From Cytophaga aurantiaca DSM 3654 (lineage in GTDB: Bacteria > Bacteroidota > Bacteroidia > Cytophagales > Cytophagaceae), in assembly GCF_000379725.1 (NCBI RefSeq), contig NZ_KB903623.1, positions 62,001 through 126,000 on the forward strand: 64,000 nucleotides of DNA, given 5' to 3'. Position numbers and translations under genes: made by a program. The notes under the pieces are model-generated. The model was not told where the DNA came from and ran no database searches. It saw nothing but the letters and a program-made list of their open reading frames with translations. Below, one piece after another: positions 34,201 through 42,872 of the stretch. Every line of letters starts with the position of its first letter. Position 1 is the stretch's first letter.

Positions 34201-37200
34201 GATCAGTGAAGTTGTATTGGTTACATTCGCTGTAGCAGTAATTGTATTTCCTGTACAGATTGAATCCTGCGGAACAGAACCTCCGATTGTTGGTTTTGGA
34301 TTTAACGTTATAGCAACATCGTTTGTATACGCATTACATGTACCATTACCCGTTGTAGTCAGAGTAAGCGTAACATTACCAGATGATTTATCTGAAGCTG
34401 AAGGAATGTATTGAGCATTCAACGAGTTTGCATTTGGTGTGAATGTTCCTCCCGATGGCGATGACCATGTTCCGCCTGTTGCTACGGAAACCAAGCCGTG
34501 TAATGGAATAGATGTTGTATCTGTACAAACTGTAATCGGCGAGCCTGCAGAAACAGCAGGTTTTTTCGTGAATGTAATCAGCATCTGGTCAGTCGCTGCA
34601 GGACAGCCTGCTAATTGTCCGGTAGTTGATACTTGTATTGTAACCGAACCGGCAGTCGTATCTGCAGGTATTGCAACATTGTATGTTGTATTTGCTGAAG
34701 TTGTACTGCTATACGTACCGTTAGCTGTTACATTTGACCATTGTATGCCTGTTGCATTAGAGAATATTGAACTGATATTTACAGTTGCAGCATCTCCACA
34801 AACAATCTGATCTACACCTGTTGTTACTTTAGGAGCAGGTGCAATTAATAAGTGTACAGTGTCTGCTGCTACTTTACATGCAGGATTTGTTCCACTTGAT
34901 GAAATTGTTAAAACAACTTCTCCGCCATTTTTATCAGATTGGGATGGAGTATAAGTTGGACTAATAGTATTTCCATTTGTAAATGTACCAGAACCGGAAG
35001 TAGACCAGGTTACACCTGTTGAACTTACTCCATTCGTAGAGCCTGATAAATTAACAGAAGGAGAGTTTGCACAGATTTGTGCTACAGTACCTGCACCAAC
35101 TACCGGGCCATCTAAAATAGTATATGTTACATTGTCAACAGCTGGTGTACAAACACCATTGTTTGTTGTAGTAAGGGTTAATGTAACAGTTCCTGCCGTA
35201 ACTTCTGCTGCACTTGGTGTATAGAGAGCATTTAATGTTTGATCATTTGGACTGAATGTTCCCGTATATCCAGACCATTGTGCAGATGAACCTGATCCTT
35301 GTAATGCAATTGGGAAATCTGTGCTACAAACCGATTTGCTATTTCCTGCATCTATTGGAGGAGCGGCAACAAACGTAATTGTAACAATATCTGAAACGTT
35401 TGAACAACCACTGAATGCAGTACCTGTTACTTTTAATGTAACGCTTCCTGCTATAACATCAGCTGGGGAAACATTATATGAAGTAGCAATATTTGTAGTA
35501 GTAGTTAGAGAACCGTTTCCGGATATGATCTGCCAGCTTACACTGGAAATATTTGTTGATGAACCATTGATGTTCACAGTTGTAACACTATTACATTCCT
35601 GAAGATCATTACCAGCAGAAATTGTAGCTACCGGATTGAATTTCAATGTAACATTGTCGGAGACTTGTTTACATAAACCATTCCCGGTTGAAACTAAGGT
35701 CAATACAACGGTTCCTACTGTTAAATCAGAAGTAGAAGGAGAGTAGTTGGGATTCAATGTTGAGTTGTTAGGTGCAAAGCTACCGCTACCGCTAGTTGTC
35801 CATGCCCCTCCGGTTGCATTGTTAACAATGCCTCCTAAAAGTAATTGATCGACATCCGCACAAACTGTTCTATCAACACCTGCATCAACTACAGGTTTAG
35901 GTGCTATTGATACTAGTATATCATCATGAACTGCTTTACATGTTCCGTTATTGGTTGTTGTCAATGTTAATGTAACGGATTTTGCAGTTGTATCAGCATT
36001 TGAAGGAATGTAATTAGCTCCTGTTACCAATGCACTTGGTGTAAATATACCCGACCCAGATGTTGTCCATTTAACACCACCGGCAATGGTAGAGCTTCCA
36101 GACAATTTAACGCCATTTGTATCTGCGCATATAGATATATCTGAACCTGCATTCACTGTAGGTATTGGTGTTATTGTTATCTGAATTGTATCGCGCACAG
36201 GTAAACATAAACCATTACCGGTTGTTACTACAGCAAGTTTAACCAGGCCTGTTGTTTTATCAGCAGTAGATGGGAAGTAGGTAGGTTGAGTTGTTGTATT
36301 ATTAGGTCCAAATACACCACTGCCGTTTGTAGACCATAGTACTCCTGTAGCAGTCGTAACTGTAGCCTCATCTAATTTAACACCTAAACTATCACCACAG
36401 ATTGTTTTATCAAAGCCTGCATTTAATATTGGAGCAGGTGTGATTGTTAATGTTAAGAAGCCTTGTGCAGGTTTACATGTTCCGTTACCTGTAGTAGTTA
36501 TAGCCAATACAACAGATCCTGCCGCTTTATCAATGGCAGAAGGTGTGTAAATTGTTGTCGTTGAAGTAGGGCTTCCAAATACACCAGAGCCTGAAGTTGT
36601 CCATTTAACACCTGAAGCAGCAACAGCCGGAGTGAATCCACCTGTTACACTTGTAACAGCACTATTTGCACACACAGTTTGATCTGAACTGATTGTAACA
36701 ACAGGTGCAGGAGTAATTGTAATTACCATATTGTCTGATACAGGAGGACAAACACCATTAGTTGTTGATGTTAATGTAAGTGTAACAGAACCGCTTGTTT
36801 TATCTGCAGCAGTTGGAGAATATACAGCATTTAGATCTATTGTACTTGGGAAGAAAATACCTGTTCCCGATTTAGTCCAGATACCACCACCGGCATTTGT
36901 AACTAAACCTGCAAGTTGTACATAAGCACTATCTCCACAAATAGTTTGAGATGGGCCAGCCTCAACAATTGCAATTTTCTTAAATGTAATCGTTACATTT
37001 TTACTAACAGGTGTACATGTTCCGTTACCGGTAGAAGTTAATGTAAAGATTACGGATCCGGCTGTTGTGTCAGCCTGAGTTGGTGTATAGGTAGTTGAAA
37101 GTGCATTTGCGTTGGCAAATGAACCGGTACCATTAGAAGTCCATGTACCACCACTTGCATTTTGTACTGTACCGTTCAATGTAATAGCAGATGTTGTTGA

Positions 37201-40200
37201 ACAAACAGTTTGCGGTAAACCTGCATCAACAATTGGTGCCGGCGCAATTGTTACCTGTACCTGAGCTGATTTAGCTTTACATGTTCCATTACCAGTTGTT
37301 TTTACAGTCAAGGTTACTAAGCCGGATGAAATATCAGCTATAGATGGTGCATAAGTTGTTGATGCGGAAGTTTGACTCGCAAATGTGCCTGTACCGGATG
37401 TAGTCCAGTTTACAGCAGTTGCTGTCACGATCGTTGCATTAAGAGTTACAGTAGAATTGTTTTCACAAACTGTTTGTGTTGAAGGAACAGATACTGTCAC
37501 AATAGGAGTAATTGTCACTGTAAGTGTTTTTACAATCGGATTACATGTACCGTTGCCAGTAGTAGTAGCGGTCAATGTAACACTTCCACTAGATCTATCT
37601 GCAGCAGATGGGATGTAATGTGCATTGGCAGTTACATTGTTAGGTGAAAATGTTCCTGTTCCATTACTTGTCCATTTTACGCCGGTTGCAATAGTGAACG
37701 TTGCTCCCAATTGTACATAAGCACTATCACCACAAATGGTTTGATTTCCACCTTGATTCAATGTAGGTGCTGGTGTTAAGGTATGGGCTACGGTACTTGT
37801 CACAGCAGGACAGCCGCCATTTCCTGTTGAAGTTAATAAGAAGGATACCGAACCTGTTGTTATGTCTCCTGCTGTAGGAGTGTAGGTAGTAACCAAACTT
37901 GTCGGAGAAGCTATTGAGCCGCCTCCAGAAGTGATAGACCAAATACCACCTGTTGCTGTTGTAACAGATCCATTCAATGTAATGCCGGAAACATCTGCAC
38001 AAAGTGTTTGATTAGGGCCTGCACTTACTACAATTGCTGGCGTGATTGTTAAGGTAATTGTTTTAGCAACCTGTTGACAGAAACCATTACCAGTTGATGT
38101 CAGTGTCAATTGCACAGAGCCATTTGTTCTGTCAGTAGTGGAAGGTGTATACGATGCATTAAGTGTATTGGCATTCGGAGTGAATGAACCTGTGCCGTTT
38201 GTTGTCCAGATACCACCGGTTGCATTTGTAACAGTTCCATTTAATGGGTAAGCAGCTAAGCTTCCACACATTGTTTGACTTGCAGCACCTGGATTTACAA
38301 TAGGACCTGCCGGGATTGTAATGGTGATCTGATCCGTCTTTGTTGGACATGCACCACTTGGAATTGTACTGATAGATAAGGTAACCGTACCTGCAGAGAT
38401 CTCTCCAGCAGATGGATTATACGTAGTTGTTAATGAATTGACATTACCAAACGTACCACCACTTGTAGCCCAGCTAGCAGGAGAGCCCGTTGCAGAAAGA
38501 TTTATTGGAAGTTCTGTTGAACATACAATCTGATTGGCTCCTGCATTAATGGAAGGTACCGGAGTGTAAGTAATTGTCATGGTATTAGATACCGGTTGAC
38601 ATAATCCGTTTCCTGTACTTGTTAATTTCAATGTTACAGATCCGTTTGTTACATCCAAGGTTGACGGTGTATAGGTAGTTGATGTATTGTTCGCATTTCC
38701 AAACGTTCCTGTACCGGATACTTTTGTCCATGTTCCACCACTTGCACCTGTAACAGTTCCTGTTAAATTAGAGACTGTAGCAACCGTACCGCAGACTATC
38801 TGATTTGATCCTGCATTTACAGTAGGTGCTGGCGCGATTAGTATTTGTACATTAGATGATACGGGTGAACAAGTTCCATTACCTGTAGTTGTTACAGTCA
38901 ATGATACAGACCCCGCATTTACTTCTGCAGTAGTTGGTACATATGTGGTAGATAAAGCAGTAGGACTTGTAATAGTTCCTGAACCGCCAGACCACAATAC
39001 ACCTGTTGCCAATGTTTTTGTTGTAGAGATAGATGCTGTCGGAGCATCTGCACAGACATTTACAGGTGTTACAGGTGTTATGGTAGGTGAAGCTGTAAAT
39101 GTAATGGTTGCAGTTCCTGAAACCATAGTACAATTACCATTTCCTGTTGATTGTAAAGTTAAATTTAAAGATCCACTTGAAATTTCAGCTGCAGTAGGAG
39201 TATAGGTAGGGTTCAATACAGTTCTGCTTGGTGTGAAGGTTCCTGCGCCACCAACCCATTGTCCGCCTGATGCTACAGTAACTGAACCATTTAAACTAAC
39301 TGTTGCATTGTTTGAACATACCGTATAAGTTCCCGGTGTTACAACAGGAGTAGGAGTAAACGTCATTGTAGTCGTTGCGGATACTGGTGAACAATTTCCG
39401 TTATTGGTTGTAGTTAACGTTAACGTAACAGTTCCTGCAATTAAATCGTTTGGACCTGCTGTATATGTTGTGTTTACAGAAGTAGATGTGCCAAATGTTC
39501 CATCTCCGCCGGTAGTCCATTTAACACCGAAGCCTGTAGGTCCGGTTGCTGTTCCATTAAATGTAGCTGTTGGATTGTTTCTACAAACACTTCTTGAAGG
39601 TCCTGCATTTACTGTAGGTTTGGGCGTAATTGTAACCACAACCTGATCGACAACAGGTAAACAGGTGGCTTTATTAGCAGTAACCGTTAATGTTACCGAT
39701 CCATTAGTAATATCAGTTGCTGTAGCTGTATAATTTGTTACAGGATTACTTGGTGCGGAGAATAAACCTCCGGTTGGTGATGACCATGTTACAGTTGATA
39801 TACCTACAACAGATCCCGTTAATTTTCCTGTAGGGTTGTTTTCGCAAATTGAAATTGGCAAACCTGCGTCAACAGTAGGAGCAGGGTTAAAGCTGACAAG
39901 GGCAGTATCTGAAGTTGGAGGACAAATACCTCCTGTTGTTTGCAAAACAACACCTGTAAGACCACCTGCAATTTCACCGGCAGAAGGGGTATAAGTAACA
40001 GGGCTGACAGTTGTGTTCGGAGAGAATGTTCCGCCATTACCTATCCATTTTATACCTGTAGCTCCCGAAAATGTACCTGATAAATTAAAGGAAGGATTGT
40101 TATCACATACGGAAGCCGGAGCAGTAATAACCGCTGTCGGAGCCGCATTTAACGTGATGGTCATGTTGCTTGTTACAGGATTACAAGTTCCGTTCCCAGT

Positions 40201-42804
40201 TGATGTAAGTGTTAAAACAACACTTGAACCTGCTAATTCAGCAGCACTTGGTTTATAGTTTGCTGTAAGTGTCGTATTATCCGGTGTGAATTTACCTGTA
40301 CCGCCAGACCAGATACCACCGGTTGCATTGGTAACTGTACCTGCGAGATTTACAGAATCATTTTTACAAATGGTTCTGTCTATACCGGCACTAACAATTG
40401 GAGACGGATTGATAGTAACATTCACATTGGATGTTACAGAATTACAGCCGACTTTACTTGCAGTTAATGTTAAAGTTACTGTTTTAGGATTTCCTGTTTT
40501 TTCAGCAGCAGAAGGAGTATACGTAGTACTTAAAGCTCCAGGACTTCCAAATGTTCCGGTTCCTCCGGTCCAGGTAACGCCGGTTTGATTCGTAGCTGTA
40601 CCAGTCACCGTTGCAACAGGATTGTTAACACATACTATTACTGGTGATCCCGCATTAACTGTTGGTGCAGGCGTGTATGTTAAAGTTACAGTACCGGATG
40701 CCTCAGGACATAATGTACTACCGGTTGTTGTTATTGTTAATGTAACTGAACCTGCACTTATCTCTGCAGCAGTAGGAGTGTAAGTTGCATTTTTAGTTGT
40801 ATTGTTTGGTACATATGTACCTGCACCACCTGTCCAGATAATTCCAGGAGCCACCGTAAAGTTACCGGCTAATGTCATGGTTGGATTGTTGGCACAGGCC
40901 GATTGCGGACCGCCTGGTGTAACAGTTGGGCCACCTATAAATGTAATTTTGATGGAATCTTTTATGGCTGGACAGGCTCCGTTACCTGTTGATGTAAGGT
41001 ATAGATATATAGATGCTTTACCTAAGTCAGCAGTAGAAGGAGTAAACGTTGTTACAGGAGAAGTTGCACTTGCAAAAGTTCCTGTAACACCAGCTTTAAC
41101 AGACCATGTAGCCCCACCAGCACCGGTTTGTGCACCATTCAAAGAGATAGGGTCGGCATTTGTACAGCTATTAATATCGTTTGCAGAACCAGTGCCAGGA
41201 GTTGTAGTATTTGCATCAACACTTATACTCCCCGGTACATTATAGGTAGCATTTACATTTATGTAATTAGCATACCACCAGGTATTGACGGTTTTATTAT
41301 CACCCCAGTTTGCTGTAGTTGGATTACTTGATGGAGGCATAGCACCTGCCGTAACAGAACCAAAACCATGACAGCCTGTAGTTGCTGTTGGGATACCTGT
41401 TGTACAACCAGCAAGATTACTTCCTCCGCCTATACCGGTATCATCCCAGAAAAGCAATGGTGGCGGGCCGGCAGGTCTTACCAGAGATACAATATATCCA
41501 TATGGATGATTTTCTACGTCAAATAAAGGTAAGTGTGTTATACCATTGAAATAATCAAGTCGCATATCCAGCGCTGTACCTGGTGTAATTAAATTTCCTA
41601 ATCCATCGCGGCTATCCCACGGAATACAGTTTGCACCAACAACCAAGGTTTGTTTAATCAGTACATCGCTTGTACCAAATTGATATCCCGGTACGCCATT
41701 AAAATTTAATAGTAATTCTGTACCACCGGCTTTATCAACAACAATATTTATACATCGGTTGTTTACATCACAACCCGTGACGGTAATATTATTTTTATTA
41801 AGGATATCACCAAAAATCCCTGTAGGGAAAGAGCATATATCTGGATTGTTTAGAAATATCCTATAATCCGCGTAAGTAGAATTCCCTGCAACAGACCTTC
41901 TAATCGTAGCGGTAGGTCCTGTTGGCGCAACACCTGTAGGGTTACATGAAATTGCAAACCCAAAAGGCCTGATTCTATTAAAATCAAGACCCGTTACAAT
42001 ACCATCCGTTGAGTATACAAACATTTTACAGATAAATGGGTTGCCTCCGGCATTCACATTTATATCCCATGTTTTTGAGAATAATCTACCAAGAATTCTA
42101 TTTCCACCTAAGCCTGAACCAGCCACAAGCTGTGCAGCTGTAGGGGAAGGTAGGTCTGATACAGTTAAATCAAAAAAACGAATACGGGTTTTTGATTTTT
42201 GCTGTCCATTTATTAGTGCTATATCGGCGGCAGTTAATGCTACCGATTCGTCAAAAACTTTATTAGTTGCAGGCATCCCTGCATTACTTTTCCTGTAAAA
42301 TTCTATGTAAAAGTCACCTTGTTCACCTGGTGTAAAATGTAAAGGTGTATAACCACCCGTTCCACCAGCGATATTGTTTGGACCTGCAACTGCTTGTGCC
42401 CAACTTGAAATTGAACCAGCTCCAGCATTTGTTACTTGTTGCCAACCTGTGCCTGAAGTTGGGAAAACAATCGTACCACTTGGAGAAATAATTCTATACC
42501 AAAGTGTTGCAGGAGCAGCTAAATCTGCTGTTTCATAGTTCATCCCAAAATAAGCTTCTTCAGGATTACAAATATTAAAATATAAACGTTTTGTTCCTGG
42601 ACAGCCAAACGTAGATGAATTTCTGGTAACATCACCGTTATCCCAAATTTGCAATACACCCTGGTTATCAGAAGCTAAGGTAGGTGTTAACTGTGCAGTA
42701 CCTTCTGCAAAAGCAAACACACTTATAAATAGCAACGGAATTTGGAAAAGCGCCTTTAGGATATTTTTGGTTTGAAGTTGGGAAGTAGTATATAGTGTCT
42801 TCAT
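31219..42804 (-). CDS. giant repeat-rich secreted protein with type-B T9SS C-terminal domain
   Basis: This 3,861-residue protein has a signal peptide (about residues 15-37, LKALFQIPLLFISVFAFAEG) and a unique N-terminal region of about 520 residues. About 32 tandem modules of 84-90 residues follow (roughly 540-3370). They share a pattern of P-x-V-x-A-G near the start, a conserved Cys, a W-T/S-x-x-G-x-G-x-F centre, Y-x-P-S, and T-L-T-T-T-G-N-G-x-C at the end. Then come PKD-like segments and a C-terminal domain (about 3775-3861, VPTAFTPG, IMIFNRWGEVIF, PSGTYPWIVTYEG) typical of the gliding-motility-associated type-B T9SS signal. It should be exported by T9SS and act at the surface, probably as an adhesin. 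The modules are Cys-paired and Thr/Ser-rich. It follows the TPR/PD40 gene with a 68-bp gap. Confidence 0.93.
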   Translation of the reverse strand: MKTLYTTSQLQTKNILKALFQIPLLFISVFAFAEGTAQLTPTLASDNQGVLQIWDNGDVTRNSSTFGCPGTKRLYFNICNPEEAYFGMNYETADLAAPATLWYRIISPSGTIVFPTSGTGWQQVTNAGAGSISSWAQAVAGPNNIAGGTGGYTPLHFTPGEQGDFYIEFYRKSNAGMPATNKVFDESVALTAADIALINGQQKSKTRIRFFDLTVSDLPSPTAAQLVAGSGLGGNRILGRLFSKTWDINVNAGGNPFICKMFVYSTDGIVTGLDFNRIRPFGFAISCNPTGVAPTGPTATIRRSVAGNSTYADYRIFLNNPDICSFPTGIFGDILNKNNITVTGCDVNNRCINIVVDKAGGTELLLNFNGVPGYQFGTSDVLIKQTLVVGANCIPWDSRDGLGNLITPGTALDMRLDYFNGITHLPLFDVENHPYGYIVSLVRPAGPPPLLFWDDTGIGGGSNLAGCTTGIPTATTGCHGFGSVTAGAMPPSSNPTTANWGDNKTVNTWWYANYINVNATYNVPGSISVDANTTTPGTGSANDINSCTNADPISLNGAQTGAGGATWSVKAGVTGTFASATSPVTTFTPSTADLGKASIYLYLTSTGNGACPAIKDSIKITFIGGPTVTPGGPQSACANNPTMTLAGNFTVAPGIIWTGGAGTYVPNNTTKNATYTPTAAEISAGSVTLTITTTGSTLCPEASGTVTLTYTPAPTVNAGSPVIVCVNNPVATVTGTATNQTGVTWTGGTGTFGSPGALSTTYTPSAAEKTGNPKTVTLTLTASKVGCNSVTSNVNVTINPSPIVSAGIDRTICKNDSVNLAGTVTNATGGIWSGGTGKFTPDNTTLTANYKPSAAELAGSSVVLTLTSTGNGTCNPVTSNMTITLNAAPTAVITAPASVCDNNPSFNLSGTFSGATGIKWIGNGGTFSPNTTVSPVTYTPSAGEIAGGLTGVVLQTTGGICPPTSDTALVSFNPAPTVDAGLPISICENNPTGKLTGSVVGISTVTWSSPTGGLFSAPSNPVTNYTATATDITNGSVTLTVTANKATCLPVVDQVVVTITPKPTVNAGPSRSVCRNNPTATFNGTATGPTGFGVKWTTGGDGTFGTSTSVNTTYTAGPNDLIAGTVTLTLTTTNNGNCSPVSATTTMTFTPTPVVTPGTYTVCSNNATVSLNGSVTVASGGQWVGGAGTFTPSRTVLNPTYTPTAAEISSGSLNLTLQSTGNGNCTMVSGTATITFTASPTITPVTPVNVCADAPTASISTTKTLATGVLWSGGSGTITSPTALSTTYVPTTAEVNAGSVSLTVTTTGNGTCSPVSSNVQILIAPAPTVNAGSNQIVCGTVATVSNLTGTVTGASGGTWTKVSGTGTFGNANNTSTTYTPSTLDVTNGSVTLKLTSTGNGLCQPVSNTMTITYTPVPSINAGANQIVCSTELPINLSATGSPASWATSGGTFGNVNSLTTTYNPSAGEISAGTVTLSISTIPSGACPTKTDQITITIPAGPIVNPGAASQTMCGSLAAYPLNGTVTNATGGIWTTNGTGSFTPNANTLNASYTPSTTDRTNGSVQLTLTSTGNGFCQQVAKTITLTITPAIVVSAGPNQTLCADVSGITLNGSVTTATGGIWSITSGGGSIASPTSLVTTYTPTAGDITTGSVSFLLTSTGNGGCPAVTSTVAHTLTPAPTLNQGGNQTICGDSAYVQLGATFTIATGVKWTSNGTGTFSPNNVTANAHYIPSAADRSSGSVTLTATTTGNGTCNPIVKTLTVTITPIVTVSVPSTQTVCENNSTVTLNATIVTATAVNWTTSGTGTFASQTSASTTYAPSIADISSGLVTLTVKTTGNGTCKAKSAQVQVTIAPAPIVDAGLPQTVCSTTSAITLNGTVQNASGGTWTSNGTGSFANANALSTTYTPTQADTTAGSVIFTLTSTGNGTCTPVSKNVTITFKKIAIVEAGPSQTICGDSAYVQLAGLVTNAGGGIWTKSGTGIFFPSTIDLNAVYSPTAADKTSGSVTLTLTSTTNGVCPPVSDNMVITITPAPVVTISSDQTVCANSAVTSVTGGFTPAVAASGVKWTTSGSGVFGSPTSTTTIYTPSAIDKAAGSVVLAITTTGNGTCKPAQGFLTLTITPAPILNAGFDKTICGDSLGVKLDEATVTTATGVLWSTNGSGVFGPNNTTTQPTYFPSTADKTTGLVKLAVVTTGNGLCLPVRDTIQITITPIPTVNAGSDISICADTNGVKLSGSSTIAGGVKWTTSGSGIFTPSALVTGANYIPSNADTTAKSVTLTLTTTNNGTCKAVHDDILVSIAPKPVVDAGVDRTVCADVDQLLLGGIVNNATGGAWTTSGSGSFAPNNSTLNPNYSPSTSDLTVGTVVLTLVSTGNGLCKQVSDNVTLKFNPVATISAGNDLQECNSVTTVNINGSSTNISSVSWQIISGNGSLTTTTNIATSYNVSPADVIAGSVTLKVTGTAFSGCSNVSDIVTITFVAAPPIDAGNSKSVCSTDFPIALQGSGSSAQWSGYTGTFSPNDQTLNALYTPSAAEVTAGTVTLTLTTTNNGVCTPAVDNVTYTILDGPVVGAGTVAQICANSPSVNLSGSTNGVSSTGVTWSTSGSGTFTNGNTISPTYTPSQSDKNGGEVVLTISSSGTNPACKVAADTVHLLIAPAPKVTTGVDQIVCGDAATVNISSIFSNATGIQWSNVTANGTYSSTTSANTTYNVAIPADTTAGSVTIQVSTTGQLAGCPAATDQMLITFTKKPAVSAGSPITVCTDTTSIPLHGLVSVATGGTWSSPSGGTFTPNANSLNAQYIPSASDKSSGNVTLTLTTTGNGTCNAYTNDVAITLNPKPTIGGSVPQDSICTGNTITATANVTNTTSLIWKTTGTGTFSTTTGSPTVYTPSLADQSNGGVIIYASTVGSNPCKEIEKYFSITILQSPASLVNAGFDQTACADALFYPLNGIVGGLGGTGIWTSSTGRGTFDPDPTDLNPTFIPDPLDIAAGGITVRLTSTNNNICAPSFDDMVLTITPTPTVSAGTPLPPLCADTAYIQLAPTITNALGGEWSTSGTGIFSPSISDLNAVYVPSAADRKKGRITLTLVTTGNGTCNAYSNFLDLRFTPKPTLSLGPDKLVCADKSVNLTAATTVATSVNWTSSGSGIFFPAAGLSTQYLMSNADTTNKVFNVFAKTTNQGLCKPVYDTIKITVQPVPVVLASADQAICADAGTIQVSADINNATGVSWTTNGTGTFSPNSSGNPVSYNVSQADATTGTIELYATSANSGICSSRTDTLIVSIAPIPVVSAGAPIICETAKGAALTGTVTSALTGSTTWSSSGAGVFAVNNSTLTATYYPTAADITAGRVTLTLTASNYGTCNDVTSNAILLIEPLPIANAGQDQFSCVGSQITVSANNTQAGVSYAWTDNTGTIVQPANSKSHTFTVGGNTQRILEATDPKGCVSRDTVNIVTFTLPSFTLSPNPACYSENLLVQSNPAPQPTVPGIYQWFNNGSIMTGQNKDFLIVPDTGTFKIEFAFANCSSTGQVKVNPVPIISKKDIIACGNGVFTASAFPANATITWSLNGAPSGAGNTLNIVSVPNDTIKYDLQAQNPITGCIAHDSAYVIGLPIPQMVSLDSTSCQGLTVKLTARPTNIPNLDQFLQLSFDWRKDGGAIFATDSTIIVNSLGTYRGAISIDQCKDTSTNVIAFAAYPTSSLPDQYTYCPDTDHTVTLDAGTLPNTTYKWNSESPVTTGIKIASPIEDTIYVVRITNQFNCSITDKTTIFSICAPHIDVPTAFTPGTAGGDQFFRGFGKYEQNYKIMIFNRWGEVIFMSTDKNATWDGNYLGEPMPSGTYPWIVTYEGRAQFKGPYKQTGSVTIIR
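32690..41175 (-). repeat. about 32 tandem coding repeats of roughly 265 bp
   Basis: By eye I count 32 Trp-centred modules in the translated sequence between these approximate limits, giving an average near 88 residues. The protein-level pattern is well kept while each copy differs, and short DNA words around the T-G-N-G-x-C turn recur many times. Such an array can change length by recombination or replication slippage. It also creates many long opposite-strand open frames that are shadows. Confidence 0.9.
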
Positions 42805-42872
42805 AAGTACGTAGTACTAGTTTGTGTTACTTTACGAGAATGTGAGTGAAAATGTTCCTTTTTTGTGAGAAA

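Noticed and set aside
33296-41331. Many long plus-strand open frames opposite the giant gene (for example 33296-33700, 34439-34810, 40802-41245)
   Set aside because: They mirror the Gly/Thr/Val/Ser-rich repeat coding strand, show the same repetitive pattern in complement and have no signal peptides or recognisable domains.
31219-42804. CRISPR array as explanation for the repeated DNA
   Set aside because: The repeats are in one continuous reading frame, about 265 bp long and diverged, unlike short identical CRISPR repeats with unique spacers.
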